From: Corallibacter vietnamensis
GTDB taxonomy: Bacteria > Bacteroidota > Bacteroidia > Flavobacteriales > Flavobacteriaceae
Assembly: GCF_039537875.1 (NCBI RefSeq)
Contig: NZ_BAABBI010000001.1
Span: 1,116,001-1,180,000 of the forward strand
Length of the DNA stretch: 64,000 nt
Reading direction: 5' to 3'
The notes under the pieces are model-generated. The model ran no database searches and was not told the origin of the DNA. It worked only from the letters and a program-made list of their open reading frames with translations. Position numbers and translations under genes: made by a program. The first letter of the stretch is position 1. Each line of letters begins with the position of its first letter. Shown piece after piece: positions 25,747 to 34,118 of the stretch.

Positions 25747-27171
25747 TTACAGGTTTGGAATCATAACTTTGTTTATAACATGTATAACACCATTACCAGC
25801 TTGAACATCTACAGCAATAATTCCTACATCTGAACTACCAGAACCATCTGTAATATTTGCAATATTATCTCCGCTACCTGGTAGCGTAATAGTTATATTG
25901 TCGCTTTGCAGGGTTTGTGCAGTAGTGTTTCCTGGATTATTTAAATTTGATGAGGTTACATTGGCGCCTCCTATTACATGGTGTAAAAGCACTTGTGTAA
26001 GTGCGCTTTCTTCAGGGATTGAAGCTAAATCATCAAAGGCATCATTTGTTGGAGCAAATACGGTAAAGTCCGGATTTATACCATCAGAATTTCCGCCTTC
26101 CGTTCTAGATAAAATAGATACAAAGTCCGTATTAGGCGTTAAATCTGTTAAAGCTGTGACAAGTGTTGAAAAGTTTGGATCTGCAGCAGCAAACGTTACA
26201 ACCGTTGGAATATCAATTACAGCGTCTACAGCATGGATAATGCCGTTAGTGCCAACAATATCTGCAGACATTACAGTAGATGTACCATTAAATGTAACGC
26301 CATCGCTTGTGTTGTAATATAAACTCAAAGCATTGCTGTTTGCTGCTGTTGCCGCTGTATTTGTGTATCCAGAACCAGCATCAATCAATATGTTTGATGT
26401 AATGGCAGAGCCAGCAACAACATGATTTAATAATATTTGAGAAAGTGTTGCTGTATCAACATCTTCAAGAGGTGTTCCATCTAGAAAGGTGTTAAATGCA
26501 TTGTTGTCTGGAGCTAGAACAGTAAAAGGACCACTGCCTTGCAGTACAGTTACTAAATCACCATCTGCTGCTCCCAAGGCAGCAACTAAACTAGAAAAGT
26601 TTGAATTAGCAACAGTCAAATCTACAATGTCTGGCAAGCCTAAAACAGCATCAATAATGTGTATAGTACCATTGCTAGCATCTACATCAGCAGTAGTTAC
26701 ATTGGCAATACCATTAAAAGTTACACCATTTTCAGTGTTGAAATAAATACTGATGTTTTGGTTATTAGCTCCTGTGGCACTTCCTGATGCGTAGCCTGAA
26801 CCTGATATTGTTAAATCAGTTGATTTAACATCAGCCATAATTACATGGTTTAGTAGTATTTGCGATAATACATCTGTAGGTACATCGTCAAGTGAATTGA
26901 AGCCATTGTCACTTAAAAAGTTGTTAAAAGCAGTATTTGTAGGTGCAAGTACTGTGAAAGGTCCGTTGCCATTAAGCACGTTCACTAAATTTCCGTCAGC
27001 TCTTGTAAGTGCAGAAACTAATACAGACAATTCAGGTGTGTCTGATGCAATACTGACTATGCTTTGTTCGGAGTTTACAGATTGTGGGACTGTGAAATCA
27101 TCATCATTACTACAAGAACTTAATAGTAATGACAGATTTACTAGGACGAGATAAAAGAATTTTGTTTTCAT
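25747..27171 (-). CDS. Lipoprotein with three fasciclin (FAS1) domains
   Basis: A 474-residue protein. The start at 27171 gives a lipoprotein signal peptide (MKTKFFYLVLVNLSLLLSSC, lipidated C20); the longer reading upstream runs through the promoter. Three FAS1 domains follow, near 35-175, 180-318 and 320-474. Each carries the GPFTVLAPTN/DNAFN-type box (DFTVFAPTNDAFD in the third) and an HVI/VNAV-type H2 box. FAS1 domains mediate surface adhesion and, in some carotenoid-binding proteins, bind pigments. Position as first gene before crtI suggests a pigment or envelope link; this is inference. Confidence 0.9.
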   Translation of the reverse strand: MKTKFFYLVLVNLSLLLSSCSNDDDFTVPQSVNSEQSIVSIASDTPELSVLVSALTRADGNLVNVLNGNGPFTVLAPTNTAFNNFLSDNGFNSLDDVPTDVLSQILLNHVIMADVKSTDLTISGSGYASGSATGANNQNISIYFNTENGVTFNGIANVTTADVDASNGTIHIIDAVLGLPDIVDLTVANSNFSSLVAALGAADGDLVTVLQGSGPFTVLAPDNNAFNTFLDGTPLEDVDTATLSQILLNHVVAGSAITSNILIDAGSGYTNTAATAANSNALSLYYNTSDGVTFNGTSTVMSADIVGTNGIIHAVDAVIDIPTVVTFAAADPNFSTLVTALTDLTPNTDFVSILSRTEGGNSDGINPDFTVFAPTNDAFDDLASIPEESALTQVLLHHVIGGANVTSSNLNNPGNTTAQTLQSDNITITLPGSGDNIANITDGSGSSDVGIIAVDVQAGNGVIHVINKVMIPNL

Positions 27172-27205
27172 TTTGTCTATATTTTTTCTGTTTAACTTGG
27201 ACAAA
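27172..27205. promoter_or_regulatory. Putative operator A of the carotenoid locus
   Basis: TTTGTCTA (27172-27179), 18-base spacer, TGGACAAA (27198-27205), an inverted repeat with one mismatch. It sits between the FAS1 start codon and the -7 box TATATTTG (minus strand, 27202-27209) and overlaps that box. Confidence 0.55.
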
Positions 27206-27209
27206 TATA
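27202..27209 (-). promoter_or_regulatory. -7 element of the FAS1-crt operon promoter
   Basis: TATATTTG on the minus strand, a perfect flavobacterial -7 box about 30 bases before the FAS1 ATG. The nearest TTG upstream is only 11 bases away, so the -33 element is poor, which would fit a regulated promoter. Confidence 0.5.
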
Positions 27210-27223
27210 CAAACAAAAATCAA

Positions 27224-27257
27224 TTTGTCTACATAAAAATTAAAAAAGTTAGACAAA
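27224..27257. promoter_or_regulatory. Putative operator B of the carotenoid locus
   Basis: TTTGTCTA (27224-27231), 18-base spacer, TAGACAAA (27250-27257): a perfect 8-bp inverted repeat of the same build as operator A. The two sites start 52 bases apart, five helical turns, so they face the same side of the DNA. It covers the -33 zone of the FAS1-crt promoter. Confidence 0.6.
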
Positions 27258-27273
27258 AATAATTTTGCGTTGA

Positions 27274-27324
27274 TTGTTTCTTGTGCTTTTTTGTTTAACT
27301 TTGTCTTGTAAAAAATTAGACATG
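27274..27324 (+). promoter_or_regulatory. Promoter of the MerR/B12-type regulator with overlapping dyad (operator C)
   Basis: TTG (27274-27276), 19-base spacer, TAACTTTG (27296-27303) match the consensus. The related half-sites TTTGTCTT (27300-27307) and TAGACATG (27317-27324) form a shorter-spaced dyad (9 bases) spanning the transcription start and the ATG. This suggests autoregulation. Confidence 0.6.
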
Positions 27325-28197
27325 AGTACGTATTCAATGGCACAAATCGTGGCTTTAACTGGTATTAAAGCTCATACTTTACGTAAATGGGAAACGCGAT
27401 ATACGTTTCTTACGCCTGAAAGAACAGATACCAATATTAGATACTATACAGATGAGCAGTTAAAGCGGTTATTAAATATTGGTATTCTAACCCGAAATGG
27501 TTTTAGAATATCCAAAATTGATAAAATGAGCGATGCTGAAATTAACGACGTGATTGCTGAAAAGCTTTTAAATGGTTCTCAAGAAGATGATGTTAGTATT
27601 TTAATAATTTGTACATTGAAGATGGATGAAGTTGCTTTTGAGAAAAACTTAAATACTCAAATAGCTAAAAAAGGCTTACTCAATGTAACAACTCAAATTA
27701 TTTATCCATTTTTAGCACAAATAGGTATTCTTTGGGGAATTAGTAAAGTTATACCGGCACAAGAGCATTTTATTTCTAATCTCATCAAGAAAAAAATGTT
27801 TTCTTCAATAAGTGCTTTACCGTATCCTAAAGAAGATGCACCAGTAATAGTTATGTTTTTAACTGAAAATGAGCAACATGAAATAGGTTTACTGCTTGCA
27901 TATTTTTTAGCAATGCAAATAGGTTGGAAAGTTTATTATTTAGGGCAAAATGTTCCTACAGAAAACATAAAACAAGTAGTAGATTTTGTGAGCCCTAAAG
28001 CTTTGCTAACAATGTTTATAACACCAAATCAAGACTCTATCAAGTCAAGAATAGAAGCGATTTTAAGTCAAATAAGTGTTCCGTTGTTGGTGTCTGGAAA
28101 TCCTGAAATTTTAGATGATTATATTAATGACAATCGTATTAACTTTCTGTCTCACCCAGATGTGTTGATCAACACATTAGCTGATTACAATAAATAA
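27322..28197 (+). CDS. MerR family transcriptional regulator with cobalamin-binding domain (CarH/LitR type)
   Basis: A 291-residue regulator. The MerR winged-helix spans 1-70 (MAQIVALTGIKAHTLRKWETRY), a four-helix B12-cap domain about 90-165, and a Rossmann-type B12-binding domain about 172-288. The CarH cap signature W-x9-EH is present as W138...E148 H149, and the lower-ligand motif E-x-H-x2-G as E184...H186...G189. Residue 139, next to the Trp, is Gly; in Thermus CarH this is the His that ligates cobalt after photolysis (from memory). It probably represses crt genes in the dark with adenosylcobalamin. Start at 27322 follows from the promoter at 27274-27303. Confidence 0.88.
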   Translation: MSTYSMAQIVALTGIKAHTLRKWETRYTFLTPERTDTNIRYYTDEQLKRLLNIGILTRNGFRISKIDKMSDAEINDVIAEKLLNGSQEDDVSILIICTLKMDEVAFEKNLNTQIAKKGLLNVTTQIIYPFLAQIGILWGISKVIPAQEHFISNLIKKKMFSSISALPYPKEDAPVIVMFLTENEQHEIGLLLAYFLAMQIGWKVYYLGQNVPTENIKQVVDFVSPKALLTMFITPNQDSIKSRIEAILSQISVPLLVSGNPEILDDYINDNRINFLSHPDVLINTLADYNK

Positions 28198-28199
28198 CA

Positions 28200-28232
28200 A
28201 AAGCCACTCTTTTGGGGAGTGGCTGATATTTT
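28200..28232 (+). terminator. Terminator after the CarH-type regulator
   Basis: AGCCACTC (28202-28209) and GAGTGGCT (28217-28224) form a perfect 8-bp stem followed by GATATTTT, just past the stop. The remaining bases to 28410 hold nothing I can recognise. Confidence 0.75.
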
Positions 28233-28410
28233 AATGGATGTTAATTAATACGTTAACACTATGTGTTATTATGTTTTAACAGGAATTAATAGCGGTGTAA
28301 AACTATTTATTTATTTGTAAGAAAAAAATTACCAAGCTTTGTTTTAGATAAACCTAATAGAATACTCGTTAACTGAAATTTAACAGCTATTTTATCCGTT
28401 AAAAGGTAAC

Positions 28411-29925
28411 TTAAGAATTGAGTTTTAAAAGATCATCTAGGTAATCTCGTGTATTAGAAAGTCTAGGTACTTTATGTTGACCACCAAGCTTGTTGTTTTG
28501 TTTTAACCAATCGTAAAATAAACCTTGTCTGCCAATATGTATTTTAGGTTTATTAAGCGTCATGTTGTTAAGACGTTTTGCTTCGTAATCTGAATTTAAA
28601 GCTTTTAAAGCGTTGTCTAATAATTCATTAAAATAGTCGATGTTTTGTGGTGCTGTTTTAAACTCTATCAACCATTCATGAGCGCCTTTTTCTTTTCCAG
28701 ACATAAAAATTGGTGCGGCAGTATAATCAACTATTTCAGATTTAGTTTTTTTACACACTTTTTTTAAAGCATCTTCAGCATTCTCAATAATTAACTCTTC
28801 GCCAAACGCATTAATATGATGCTTTGTGCGTCCAGAGACTTTTATACGATACGGACTTATTGAGGTAAAACGTACAGTGTCTCCAATTTTATAGCGCCAT
28901 AATCCAGCATTTGTGGTAATAATAACGGCGTAGTTTTTATCTTTTTCAACTTGACTTAAAGGAATCACTTTTTCATTTTTAGTTCCGTAAGTGTCCATTG
29001 GTATAAATTCATAAAAAATACCGTAATCTAGCATTAACAAGAGTTCACTAGATTTATTTAAATCTTGAATGGCAAAAAAGCCTTCAGAGGCATTGTAAAT
29101 TTCGTAATACCTAAAATTGTTATCTGGTAATATGCTTTTATATTGATCTTTGTAAGGAACAAAACTTACGCCACCATGAAAATAGACTTCTAAATTTGGC
29201 CAAATATCAAAAAGATTTTTTTTACCTGTGGTTTCTAATACATTGTTAAGCAACACAAGCATCCATGACGGAACACCAGCTAAACTAGTAACGTTTTCGT
29301 TTATGGTTTCATCTACAATGGCTTGCATTTTTTCTTCCCAATTGCTCATTAAAGAAACCTTACTGCTTGGCGTACTACTAAATTCTGCCCAAAAAGGCAT
29401 ATTGTCAATTAAAATAGCTGATAAATCGCCAAATACGGTACCGTTTTCTTTGTATAATTCTTTGCTGCCCCCAAGTCTTAAACTTTTTCCTGTGAATAGT
29501 TGAGAAGCTTCATTATTGTTTAAATACATACAAAGCAAATCTTTGCTAGCTGCGTAGTGACAATCTTCAAGAGAGTCTTCACTTACTGGTATAAACTTAC
29601 TTTTAGCACTTGTTGTGCCACTAGATTTAGCAAACCATCTAATAGGTTCTGGCCAAAAAATATTGTTTTCACCTTTACGAGAACGTTCTATATTGTCTTG
29701 GTAATCTTCATAAGTAGAAATAGGAATGCGTTCGGCAAAAGTTTTGTAATCACTTATTGATTGAAAATCATACTGTTTGCCTATTTCAGTGTCTTTTGCT
29801 TTGTTTAAAAGATGCGAAAGCAATTCTTGCTGAACTTCATTAGGGTATTTTAAAAATAACTCAATTTGATGAAATCGTTTTTTTAAAAACCAGGAAGCAA
29901 TAGAATTTACTATAGGAATTGGCAT
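28411..29925 (-). CDS. GH3 auxin-responsive-promoter-like acyl-adenylate enzyme
   Basis: A 504-residue protein of the GH3 family (adenylate-forming superfamily). Motifs: AKSSGTTSAKSKFIPVS near residue 98 (ATP-binding), a central EIYNASEGFFAIQD near 275, and the late NAGLWRYKIGDTVRFT region. Plant GH3 enzymes couple acyl acids to amino acids through an acyl-AMP. Bacterial members of this length are common in Bacteroidota and their substrate is unknown. It is transcribed alone, divergent from DUF2797 by 41 bases. Confidence 0.88.
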   Translation of the reverse strand: MPIPIVNSIASWFLKKRFHQIELFLKYPNEVQQELLSHLLNKAKDTEIGKQYDFQSISDYKTFAERIPISTYEDYQDNIERSRKGENNIFWPEPIRWFAKSSGTTSAKSKFIPVSEDSLEDCHYAASKDLLCMYLNNNEASQLFTGKSLRLGGSKELYKENGTVFGDLSAILIDNMPFWAEFSSTPSSKVSLMSNWEEKMQAIVDETINENVTSLAGVPSWMLVLLNNVLETTGKKNLFDIWPNLEVYFHGGVSFVPYKDQYKSILPDNNFRYYEIYNASEGFFAIQDLNKSSELLLMLDYGIFYEFIPMDTYGTKNEKVIPLSQVEKDKNYAVIITTNAGLWRYKIGDTVRFTSISPYRIKVSGRTKHHINAFGEELIIENAEDALKKVCKKTKSEIVDYTAAPIFMSGKEKGAHEWLIEFKTAPQNIDYFNELLDNALKALNSDYEAKRLNNMTLNKPKIHIGRQGLFYDWLKQNNKLGGQHKVPRLSNTRDYLDDLLKLNS

Positions 29926-29966
29926 ATTTGCATTATATTTAAGTTTTAAAAATAATACTTTTTTTT

Positions 29967-30761
29967 ATGACCTACCAAGGTGTTCTAACAAAAATGGAGA
30001 GTGAATATTCAGAGCCAATTCAATATTATTTGGTGTTTGATAATGACTTTTTAACCATGAATCAGTTGCTAAATTCTACTATAACGATTCAATTTGTTAA
30101 ATATCAATGTTTAAACTGCGGTTTAGATAAGCCTATTTATAGGCAAGGGTTTTGTAAAAGTTGTTTTTTTGATATTCCGCAAGCTGCTGATTGGATTATG
30201 CGTCCAGAATTAAGTACAGCACATTTAGGCAAAGAAGATCGAGATCTGGCTTACGAGAAAAAAGTACAATTACAGCCACATATTGTATACTTGGCAAACT
30301 CTAGTAATGTAAAAGTTGGAGTAACTAGAAAAAGCCAGGTGCCAACACGTTGGATAGATCAGGGAGCTCATGAAGCTATTGAAATTGTTGAGGTGCCAAA
30401 TCGCTACCTGGCAGGCATTACAGAAGTTGCCTTAAAAGATCATGTTAGTGATAAAACAAATTGGCGAACTATGTTGAAAAATGAAATTCAAGATGAAGAT
30501 TTGGTAACTTGGCGAGAACGCTTAAAACAATATATTCCTGACGAAGCCAAAGCGTATTTTATAGCATCAAATAAAGAAACAGAATTGCAATTCCCTGTTA
30601 TAAAATATCCTACAAAGCCAAAAAGTTTAAATCTTAAAAAAACACCAAATTACACAGGTAAGTTGGTTGGTGTAAAAGGGCAATATCTCATTTTTGAAGA
30701 TGATACCGTTTTTAATGTAAGAGCTAATGAAGGTTTGGTAGTAGCAATTACTATAAATTAA
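29967..30761 (+). CDS. DUF2797 family protein with a zinc-ribbon-like motif
   Basis: A 264-residue cytoplasmic protein. A four-cysteine cluster lies near residues 49-67 (CLNCGLDKPIYRQGFCKSCF). The central segment HIVYLANSSNVKVGVTRKSQ then resembles a GIY-YIG-like fold (YLANS...KVGVT), followed by PTRWIDQGA. The family has no established function; the pattern suggests nucleic-acid binding. The 3' end overlaps the convergent racemase-like gene by 4 bases. Confidence 0.8.
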   Translation: MTYQGVLTKMESEYSEPIQYYLVFDNDFLTMNQLLNSTITIQFVKYQCLNCGLDKPIYRQGFCKSCFFDIPQAADWIMRPELSTAHLGKEDRDLAYEKKVQLQPHIVYLANSSNVKVGVTRKSQVPTRWIDQGAHEAIEIVEVPNRYLAGITEVALKDHVSDKTNWRTMLKNEIQDEDLVTWRERLKQYIPDEAKAYFIASNKETELQFPVIKYPTKPKSLNLKKTPNYTGKLVGVKGQYLIFEDDTVFNVRANEGLVVAITIN

Positions 30762-31831
30762 ATAAATCGTTTTTCAATATATTCTGAATTCATAACGCGT
30801 AATGCACCCATGTAATCGGTTCTAAAAGTAATAATGTCGCCTACTTTGTAGTCTTTTTTTGCATTTGTAATATCAATTACTAGCATATCAGAGCTTGCAC
30901 CAACAAAGTTTAACGAGCTATCAAGTGGTTTTAAAAAATCTACTTTAGAAATATCTAGTAAACCAATATCTAATATGGCGCGTTTTTGAATATCAGTGAA
31001 TTTAGTTTCGTCAACTTCAAACATATCTCCTGATGGATTTTTTTCTAAATTTCCATAAGGAACACTTGGTTTTTCAGTGATTTCAATTACTTCAGAATGA
31101 AGTGTGAAAATATCGTCTTTCATTCCGGGTATGGTTTCGTTTGTAAATAAATCACTACCAAAAAATAGGGTTTCACCAACTCTGAAATGATTAATTCCTT
31201 GTGGTACAATGCCTTTAAGGAGAAGTGGTACCATAACCGATGATCCTCCAGAAACGCCATCAATTTTTTGGTCAAATTTTGCTTCAATCAGTTGTTCGTA
31301 TAAGCATAGTTGTATAAGCTTGTCTTTACTAGGCATAACACCACTTAAACAATTTAAGTTTGTGCCTATACCAGCTACTTTAATGTTTGGTAATTGAAAA
31401 ATCTTTTTATAAAAATCCATTAAATGATCTCCCATAATACCTTCGCGAAGGTCGCCTAGTTCAATCATGATAATGACTCGGTGAATTTTATTTTGCTTTT
31501 TTGCTTCTTCTGAAAGCCATTTTATTGTTGTGTATTCAGTGTTGAAGCTTACATCTGCATATTTTATAATGTTTTTAATGCTTCGTTTGGCGGGAGGTTT
31601 TATGTAAATTGTTTCTATTCCAGGTTTTAACTTTTTTATCGTTTTTAGGTTAGATAACCTGGCATCACAAACTTGTTCGTCACCTAGAGATAAAATAAAT
31701 TCAATATATTTTTCGTTACCGCAAAGCATTTTTAATACCGGAGCCCAAGACATGTCGTTCTTGCTGAACAGTTTTTGTAAATAACGGTAATTGTGTGTAA
31801 GTGACGCTTTGTTTAATGTAAAAAATGCCAT
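30758..31831 (-). CDS. Alanine/ornithine racemase family PLP-dependent enzyme
   Basis: A 357-residue fold-type III PLP enzyme related to ornithine racemase and YhfX. The expected PLP lysine is in SWAPVLKMLCGN (near 34). Other family marks are GDLREGI, the GTNLNCLSG loop, VSGGSSV, and HFRVGETLFFG. It is distinct from classical Alr and should interconvert D and L forms of a basic or other amino acid; substrate not determined. It is the last gene of an operon with alr (5-base gap), M20 and a sodium symporter. Confidence 0.85.
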   Translation of the reverse strand: MAFFTLNKASLTHNYRYLQKLFSKNDMSWAPVLKMLCGNEKYIEFILSLGDEQVCDARLSNLKTIKKLKPGIETIYIKPPAKRSIKNIIKYADVSFNTEYTTIKWLSEEAKKQNKIHRVIIMIELGDLREGIMGDHLMDFYKKIFQLPNIKVAGIGTNLNCLSGVMPSKDKLIQLCLYEQLIEAKFDQKIDGVSGGSSVMVPLLLKGIVPQGINHFRVGETLFFGSDLFTNETIPGMKDDIFTLHSEVIEITEKPSVPYGNLEKNPSGDMFEVDETKFTDIQKRAILDIGLLDISKVDFLKPLDSSLNFVGASSDMLVIDITNAKKDYKVGDIITFRTDYMGALRVMNSEYIEKRFI

Positions 31832-31836
31832 AGTGT

Positions 31837-32982
31837 TTATTTTATAGTTCTAGGAATGTCTTTATCTATTCTAGATAGAACTTCGTAATTAAGTTGATCT
31901 GTAATGTTACCAAAAGAGGAAACAGTGATTTCTAAAGCATTATTGCTTCCTATAAGAATTACTTCATCTTTAATAGTTATGTTTTCGTTGGTTGTGATAT
32001 CAATTAACAGCATATTCATGTTGACAATTCCAATGACACTAAGTCTGGAATTTTTAATGATAACACGACCTTGATTACTCAAGCTTCTACTATAACCATA
32101 GCTGTAACCTACCGGGATAGAGGCAATTGTCATATTTGTTTCAGCGAGATAAGAATTTCCGTAACCAATATATTCGCCTTTAGAAACGTGTTTTATGTCC
32201 ATAACATAAGATTTCCAAGAAAGAATAGGTGTTAAAGGATCGTTGGTTAGTTTCTTTTTTGTGAGATGAGAAATAAATGTTTCACGACTTGGCCATAACC
32301 CATATTGTAAAATACCAATGCGTACCATATCAAAATTATCTTTAGGATATACCAATATGGCTGCGCTACAAGAACTGTGAATGCGTTCTGGCTTGATATC
32401 TTGACTCTTAAAGTATTTAATGCTTTTTTTGAATGCTTGTCGTTGCTGTTTAATACGCATATAATTGCTAATGCTTTCTGAACCTGCATAATGCGTGCAA
32501 ATCCCTTTTACATTGATGTGCGTCTTATTTTTATTGATAAGTTCAGCGAGCTCATTCCAGTTTTCTTTATTAAAACCAGTGCGATTCATACCGGTTTCAA
32601 TTTCTAAATGAATGTTTATTGGTTTTTGTTTTTTTACAGCAATTTTAAGCATGTTTTCTATTCTGTGTAAGTTGAAAACATAAAATTCAATTTCGTTATC
32701 AATAACCCATTCTGCATCTTCATCATTAATATCGCCCATTATCATAATCGTAAAATTGCCTTTTGCACTATTGTAAACCTGCTGTGCTTCTAATGAGTTG
32801 AATACAGAAAAATGGTTTATACCAATTTCTTGTAGAGCAGGAACCATGATGTTAATTCCATGTCCGTAGGCATTTCCTTTTAAAACAGATGATATAACAA
32901 CGTTATCATCAATAAGAGATGTGATGTGTTTTATATTGTTTGCTAATGCATTTTTATTTATTTCAATGAATGAGCTAGGCAT
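31837..32982 (-). CDS. alr: Alanine racemase
   Basis: A 381-residue PLP racemase. The PLP lysine lies in SSVLKGNAYGHG (near 34). Family features ETGMNRTGF and CTHYAGSE are visible, and the C-terminal catalytic Tyr region is VGYSYGYSRSLSNQG. It provides D-alanine for peptidoglycan. The segment that is usually CMDQ reads NMNM here. It overlaps the end of the M20 gene by 8 bases and is followed by a second, divergent racemase, so it may work on catabolic substrates as well. Confidence 0.9.
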   Translation of the reverse strand: MPSSFIEINKNALANNIKHITSLIDDNVVISSVLKGNAYGHGINIMVPALQEIGINHFSVFNSLEAQQVYNSAKGNFTIMIMGDINDEDAEWVIDNEIEFYVFNLHRIENMLKIAVKKQKPINIHLEIETGMNRTGFNKENWNELAELINKNKTHINVKGICTHYAGSESISNYMRIKQQRQAFKKSIKYFKSQDIKPERIHSSCSAAILVYPKDNFDMVRIGILQYGLWPSRETFISHLTKKKLTNDPLTPILSWKSYVMDIKHVSKGEYIGYGNSYLAETNMTIASIPVGYSYGYSRSLSNQGRVIIKNSRLSVIGIVNMNMLLIDITTNENITIKDEVILIGSNNALEITVSSFGNITDQLNYEVLSRIDKDIPRTIK

Positions 32983-34108
32983 AAATAAGTTTTAAAATTG
33001 TGTGAAACATTGTAACGCCATATGATGTGATGTCGTCAGGAAAATCATAGTCAGGATTATGCAAGGCTGGTGTTTCTGTTCCAGCACCTAAACCAAACAT
33101 AGCGCCCTTATAATGTTGTGTAAATAAACCAAAATCTTCACCCCATTTAAAAGGGTGTTCTTTATTTATAAATTCGAAATGATTGCTTTTAGCTGCACTT
33201 TCAATAATGTCAAAGGCGTCTTGGTTATTTCTATTTGCTGAAAATTCCTGAAACCAATCAATTTCAAAGTTTAAGTTGTGTATTGAGCATACTTCTTGAG
33301 TTAAGTTCTTTATAGCTTGTTTTAAAATTTCTAATTGTTTGGGAGTCCATGTTCTGATAGTAAAATGAAGCTCGCCTTCTCCAGCAGAAATACCGTAATC
33401 TTTAGAGCCTAAACATGCATAAACTGTAGCTATCGTTGAAAAATCTTCTTTTGACTGATTAGGGTTTGCCAGCATCTTTATTTTGTAAATGAGCTCGTGT
33501 AAAGCTAAATCTGGATTGATGCCATGTTCTGGTTCAGCTGCATGAGATGTTTTACCTTTTAGTGTTATAGCCAAGCTTACTACAGAAGGCGTAAATGTAT
33601 CCGGTTTGCAAATAATAGTGCCTTTTTTATAACTAGGTACATTATGTAACGCAAATACAAAATCAGGTTTTAAGTTTGTGAATTTTGTTTCTTGTAATAT
33701 AGCTTTAGCGCCTTGTCCAGTTTCTTCAGCTGGTTGAAATAGTAAAACAACGCTTCCTTTTTTTAACGGATTTTTTTGAAGTGCTTGAGCCAAACCAATA
33801 AGTATGGTGCTATGACCATCATGACCACATTTATGAGAAACATGACTTGTTTTAGAAGCATGTGGAAATGTGTTGGTTTCTTGAATAGGAAGTGCGTCTA
33901 GCTCTGCTCGAAAAACAATGGTTTTACCCTTTTTGTTGCTGTCAAAAATAGCAATGACTCCAAAACCAGCAAGGTTTGTTATAATTTTAGAAGGATTGTA
34001 TTTTTTAAGCTCACTAGCAATAGTTTTTGCAGTGTTTTTTTCGCTTCCAGAAAGTTCAGGTTGCTTATGAAGGTTTTGTCTAAATAGCTTTAAATAGTCT
34101 GTTTCCAC
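32975..34108 (-). CDS. M20 family amidohydrolase (N-acyl-amino-acid/hippurate hydrolase type)
   Basis: A 377-residue cytoplasmic metallo-amidohydrolase of the M20D branch. Metal-binding elements are KCGHDGHSTI near 91-100, the acidic pair in PAEETGQGA, HNVPS, and H in ALHNPDYDFPDD near the C-terminus. It cleaves N-acyl or dipeptide amide bonds to free an amino acid. It lies 10 bases after the symporter gene and overlaps alr, suggesting import, deacylation and racemisation of an acylated amino acid. Confidence 0.87.
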   Translation of the reverse strand: METDYLKLFRQNLHKQPELSGSEKNTAKTIASELKKYNPSKIITNLAGFGVIAIFDSNKKGKTIVFRAELDALPIQETNTFPHASKTSHVSHKCGHDGHSTILIGLAQALQKNPLKKGSVVLLFQPAEETGQGAKAILQETKFTNLKPDFVFALHNVPSYKKGTIICKPDTFTPSVVSLAITLKGKTSHAAEPEHGINPDLALHELIYKIKMLANPNQSKEDFSTIATVYACLGSKDYGISAGEGELHFTIRTWTPKQLEILKQAIKNLTQEVCSIHNLNFEIDWFQEFSANRNNQDAFDIIESAAKSNHFEFINKEHPFKWGEDFGLFTQHYKGAMFGLGAGTETPALHNPDYDFPDDITSYGVTMFHTILKLIYA

Positions 34109-34118
34109 AAGAATGGTG

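Noticed and set aside
25898..27154. Long open frames on the plus strand opposite the FAS1 gene
   Set aside because: They are antisense to a gene with three clear FAS1 domains, have no family match, and arise from the repeated codon pattern of the real gene.
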